This document shows positions 21,251-22,653 of a stretch of 22,653 nt of DNA, in pieces. Position numbers and translations under genes: made by a program. The notes beneath the pieces were generated by a model, which was not told where the DNA came from, made no database searches, and was given only the letters and a program-made list of their open reading frames with translations. Origin of the DNA: Verrucomicrobiota bacterium (GTDB lineage: Bacteria > Verrucomicrobiota > Verrucomicrobiia > Verrucomicrobiales > DEV007); NCBI GenBank assembly GCA_013152075.1, contig JAADHD010000290.1, forward strand, positions 1-22,653, read 5' to 3'. Positions within the stretch are counted from its first letter, which is position 1. The number at the start of each line of letters is the position of its first letter.

Positions 21251-21784
21251 ATGGCAAAGGATAAAATATTTCGAGCAATAGGAATCGATTACGGAACGGT
21301 TCGTATCGGTGTTGCTGTAAGTGATGACCTGGGGATGTTGGCACACCCGTTTGAAACGGTGGCCGGCGAAAAAGTGACAGAAGCGATTGCCCGCTTGGCA
21401 GAGATCGTCAAATTACGTAAGGCCGAGGTGGTGGTATTGGGATTGCCCCTGAACATGGACGGCAGTGAAGGGCCGGCGGTCAAAAAAGTTCGCAGTTTTC
21501 AGAAAAAATTGCGGAAGGCATTGCCGGATACAGTGACGATTGTTGAGGAAGATGAAAGGCTGACGACAGTCACAGCGTCGGATAAATTAAGTGAAGCGGG
21601 TCAGTCTGATAAAGAGCAACGCGACATCATTGACCAGGCGGCAGCGGTGGAAATTTTGCAAACTTATTTGGATTACCGGGAACCATCGGAAGATGAGATG
21701 GATGAAGACAACGATATGAGTGAGGGCAGGTCCTCGTTCAATGACGATCTCGACATTTTCTACGATGACGAGACCTATGGCTGA
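21251..21784 (+). CDS. ruvX: Holliday junction resolvase / pre-16S rRNA nuclease YqgF
   Basis: RNase H-fold protein of the YqgF family, known for processing the 5' end of pre-16S rRNA and proposed as a Holliday junction resolvase; cytoplasmic. Motifs: GIDYGTVRIGVAVSD (11-25) with metal ligand D13, VLGLPLNMDGSEG (62-74), DERLTTVTA (101-109) with D101 and E102, and DIIDQAAAVEIL (125-136) with D128. The core ends near residue 142. The remaining 35 residues are an acidic tail (rich in Asp and Glu) not typical of the family. An AG-rich stretch precedes the ATG, which fits the family start. The final 8 nt overlap the truA start. Confidence 0.93.
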   Translation: MAKDKIFRAIGIDYGTVRIGVAVSDDLGMLAHPFETVAGEKVTEAIARLAEIVKLRKAEVVVLGLPLNMDGSEGPAVKKVRSFQKKLRKALPDTVTIVEEDERLTTVTASDKLSEAGQSDKEQRDIIDQAAAVEILQTYLDYREPSEDEMDEDNDMSEGRSSFNDDLDIFYDDETYG

Positions 21785-22598
21785 TACGGATGAGAATCGG
21801 CGACGATTCCTTCTGACTCTGGCCTATGATGGACGCTTGCTTGAAGGATGGCAAAGTCAGGCAGGTGGCAACACCGTGCAGGACAGCCTTCTGCGGGCTT
21901 TGCAAAAGGTCTGCGCAGAGATTGTTGGCGTTCATGGAGCAGGGCGCACCGACGCAGGTGTCAGCGCTATAGGGCAAAGGGCGCATTTCGATGCGCCAGC
22001 CGACACGAGCCTGAATTGTGATAACTGGCTGCAGGCGTCGAACGCCAATTTGCCACCGCAGATTCGAGTGGTGAAATGCGAAGCCGTGGATCAGGAGTTT
22101 CATGCTCGTTTTGATGCGCTTGAAAAAACCTATCGCTATCGCATATACCTCGGCCCGGTTTTACCTCCTCTCGAAGTGGGCCTGGCCTGGCATGTAAAGA
22201 GCGGCCTGGATCGTGTGCGGTTAAAGGCGGCTGCGAATTTGTTTGTAGGTCGACATGATTTCCGTGCTTTTTCAGCTAACCGTGGTGATGGTCGAGATGA
22301 AACACGGAATGCAGTAAGAAACATTCATTCCGTGGAGCTTGTTGAGAGTGAAGACCAGCCGATAATAGATTTACGGTTTATTGGAGAAGGTTTTCTTTAT
22401 AAAATGGTGAGATTTTTAGCCGGGACGGCGGTCAGATGTGCGCAGGACAAATTGTCGAACCGTGAAATAGAGCGGTTATTGGCCGGTGTGGAGTTTTCGG
22501 AAAAAGCCCCGTTTTGTGCCCCTGCGGACGGATTACTGCTGGAGGAGGTTGTTTATCCGGGTAACAAATCAAGCATGTCTTCGTCATCATCCGCTTGA
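21777..22598 (+). CDS. truA: tRNA pseudouridine(38-40) synthase TruA
   Basis: Converts uridines 38-40 in the anticodon arm of tRNAs to pseudouridine; cytoplasmic. The 273 residues begin with the family LTLAYDGR strand (13-20) and EGWQSQ (23-28). The catalytic segment is GAGRTDAGVSAIGQRAHF (54-71) with the nucleophile D59; the usual GVHA reads GVSA here. KTYRYRIY and RHDFRAFS segments follow, then FLYKMVRFLAGT in the C-terminal half. The ATG at 21777 overlaps the ruvX stop (ATGGCTGA), a classic arrangement for translational coupling. A longer in-frame start at 21720 is rejected because it lies inside ruvX and adds residues with no homology. The C-terminal tail is Ser-rich, and its coding DNA may be shared with a minus-strand gene. 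Confidence 0.94.
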   Translation: MADTDENRRRFLLTLAYDGRLLEGWQSQAGGNTVQDSLLRALQKVCAEIVGVHGAGRTDAGVSAIGQRAHFDAPADTSLNCDNWLQASNANLPPQIRVVKCEAVDQEFHARFDALEKTYRYRIYLGPVLPPLEVGLAWHVKSGLDRVRLKAAANLFVGRHDFRAFSANRGDGRDETRNAVRNIHSVELVESEDQPIIDLRFIGEGFLYKMVRFLAGTAVRCAQDKLSNREIERLLAGVEFSEKAPFCAPADGLLLEEVVYPGNKSSMSSSSSA

Positions 22599-22653
22599 TG
22601 AGCGAAGCTTTCTTCGTTGCCTTCGAATTGTTTTAAAATCTGGAGTTCCTGCA
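22553..22653 (-). CDS. C-terminal end of a probable minus-strand gene (partial)
   Basis: The minus strand is open from the window edge to a TAA at 22553-22555, giving 32 complete codons before the stop. They read LQ-poor, acidic text that includes FEGNEESFA and ADDDEDMLDLL before the terminal PG. This looks more like the end of a real protein than the Ser run it imposes on the end of truA (overlap 22553-22598). The rest lies outside the window, so no function can be given. It may be chance. Confidence 0.4.
   Translation of the reverse strand, partial: QELQILKQFEGNEESFAHQADDDEDMLDLLPG

Overview
The window is a stretch of bacterial chromosome of roughly balanced base composition. It mixes housekeeping genes with exported carbohydrate-related genes. 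Tat-exported Gfo/Idh/MocA oxidoreductases, a PhoD phosphatase joined to a DUF5060/DUF4038-type hydrolase, a LamG/beta-propeller protein and scarce Shine-Dalgarno sites together suggest a Verrucomicrobiota member (perhaps Opitutae-like) or a related PVC bacterium. This placement is inference; no rRNA gene is present to test it.

Layout. Positions 1-3594 hold the 3' part of a CBS/DRTGG-type manganese pyrophosphatase (ppaC) carrying an apparent one-base deletion, rpe on the minus strand, a membrane-anchored protein of unknown function, and tadA. Positions 3653-10757 hold four plus-strand genes that all carry export signals: a Tat-signal Gfo/Idh oxidoreductase, a Sec-signal sugar isomerase-like TIM barrel, a 925-residue PhoD plus glycoside-hydrolase-like fusion, and a second Tat oxidoreductase paralogous to the first. 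They look like an extracytoplasmic sugar or glycan module. A strong terminator follows the first gene, and a similar stretch of about 60 bp occurs upstream of the isomerase and of the second oxidoreductase.

Positions 10758-11100 are non-coding and structured: a near-perfect 28-bp inverted repeat enclosing two small hairpins, a smaller hairpin before it, and a terminator serving the minus-strand PcfJ-domain gene. Next come a pyridoxamine-oxidase-like flavoprotein gene (minus), an exported protein in which a seven-repeat propeller appears inserted inside a LamG domain, a small unknown ORF, and a 653-residue low-complexity protein (minus) with an Arg/Gly/Asp-rich N-terminus, an acidic middle and a Lys-rich tail.

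Positions 17329-22653 hold an NAD(P)-binding/SAF oxidoreductase with a good promoter, an exported acetyl-xylan-esterase-like hydrolase (minus), and a compact manC-ruvX-truA run (GDP-mannose synthesis, Holliday junction resolution/rRNA processing, tRNA pseudouridylation) in which ruvX and truA overlap by 8 nt. The window closes on the C-terminal end of a probable minus-strand gene that overlaps the end of truA.

No tRNA, rRNA, CRISPR array, transposase or phage gene was seen. The most unusual items are the phosphatase-hydrolase fusion, the LamG domain split by a propeller, the branched inverted repeat, and the low-complexity 653-residue protein.
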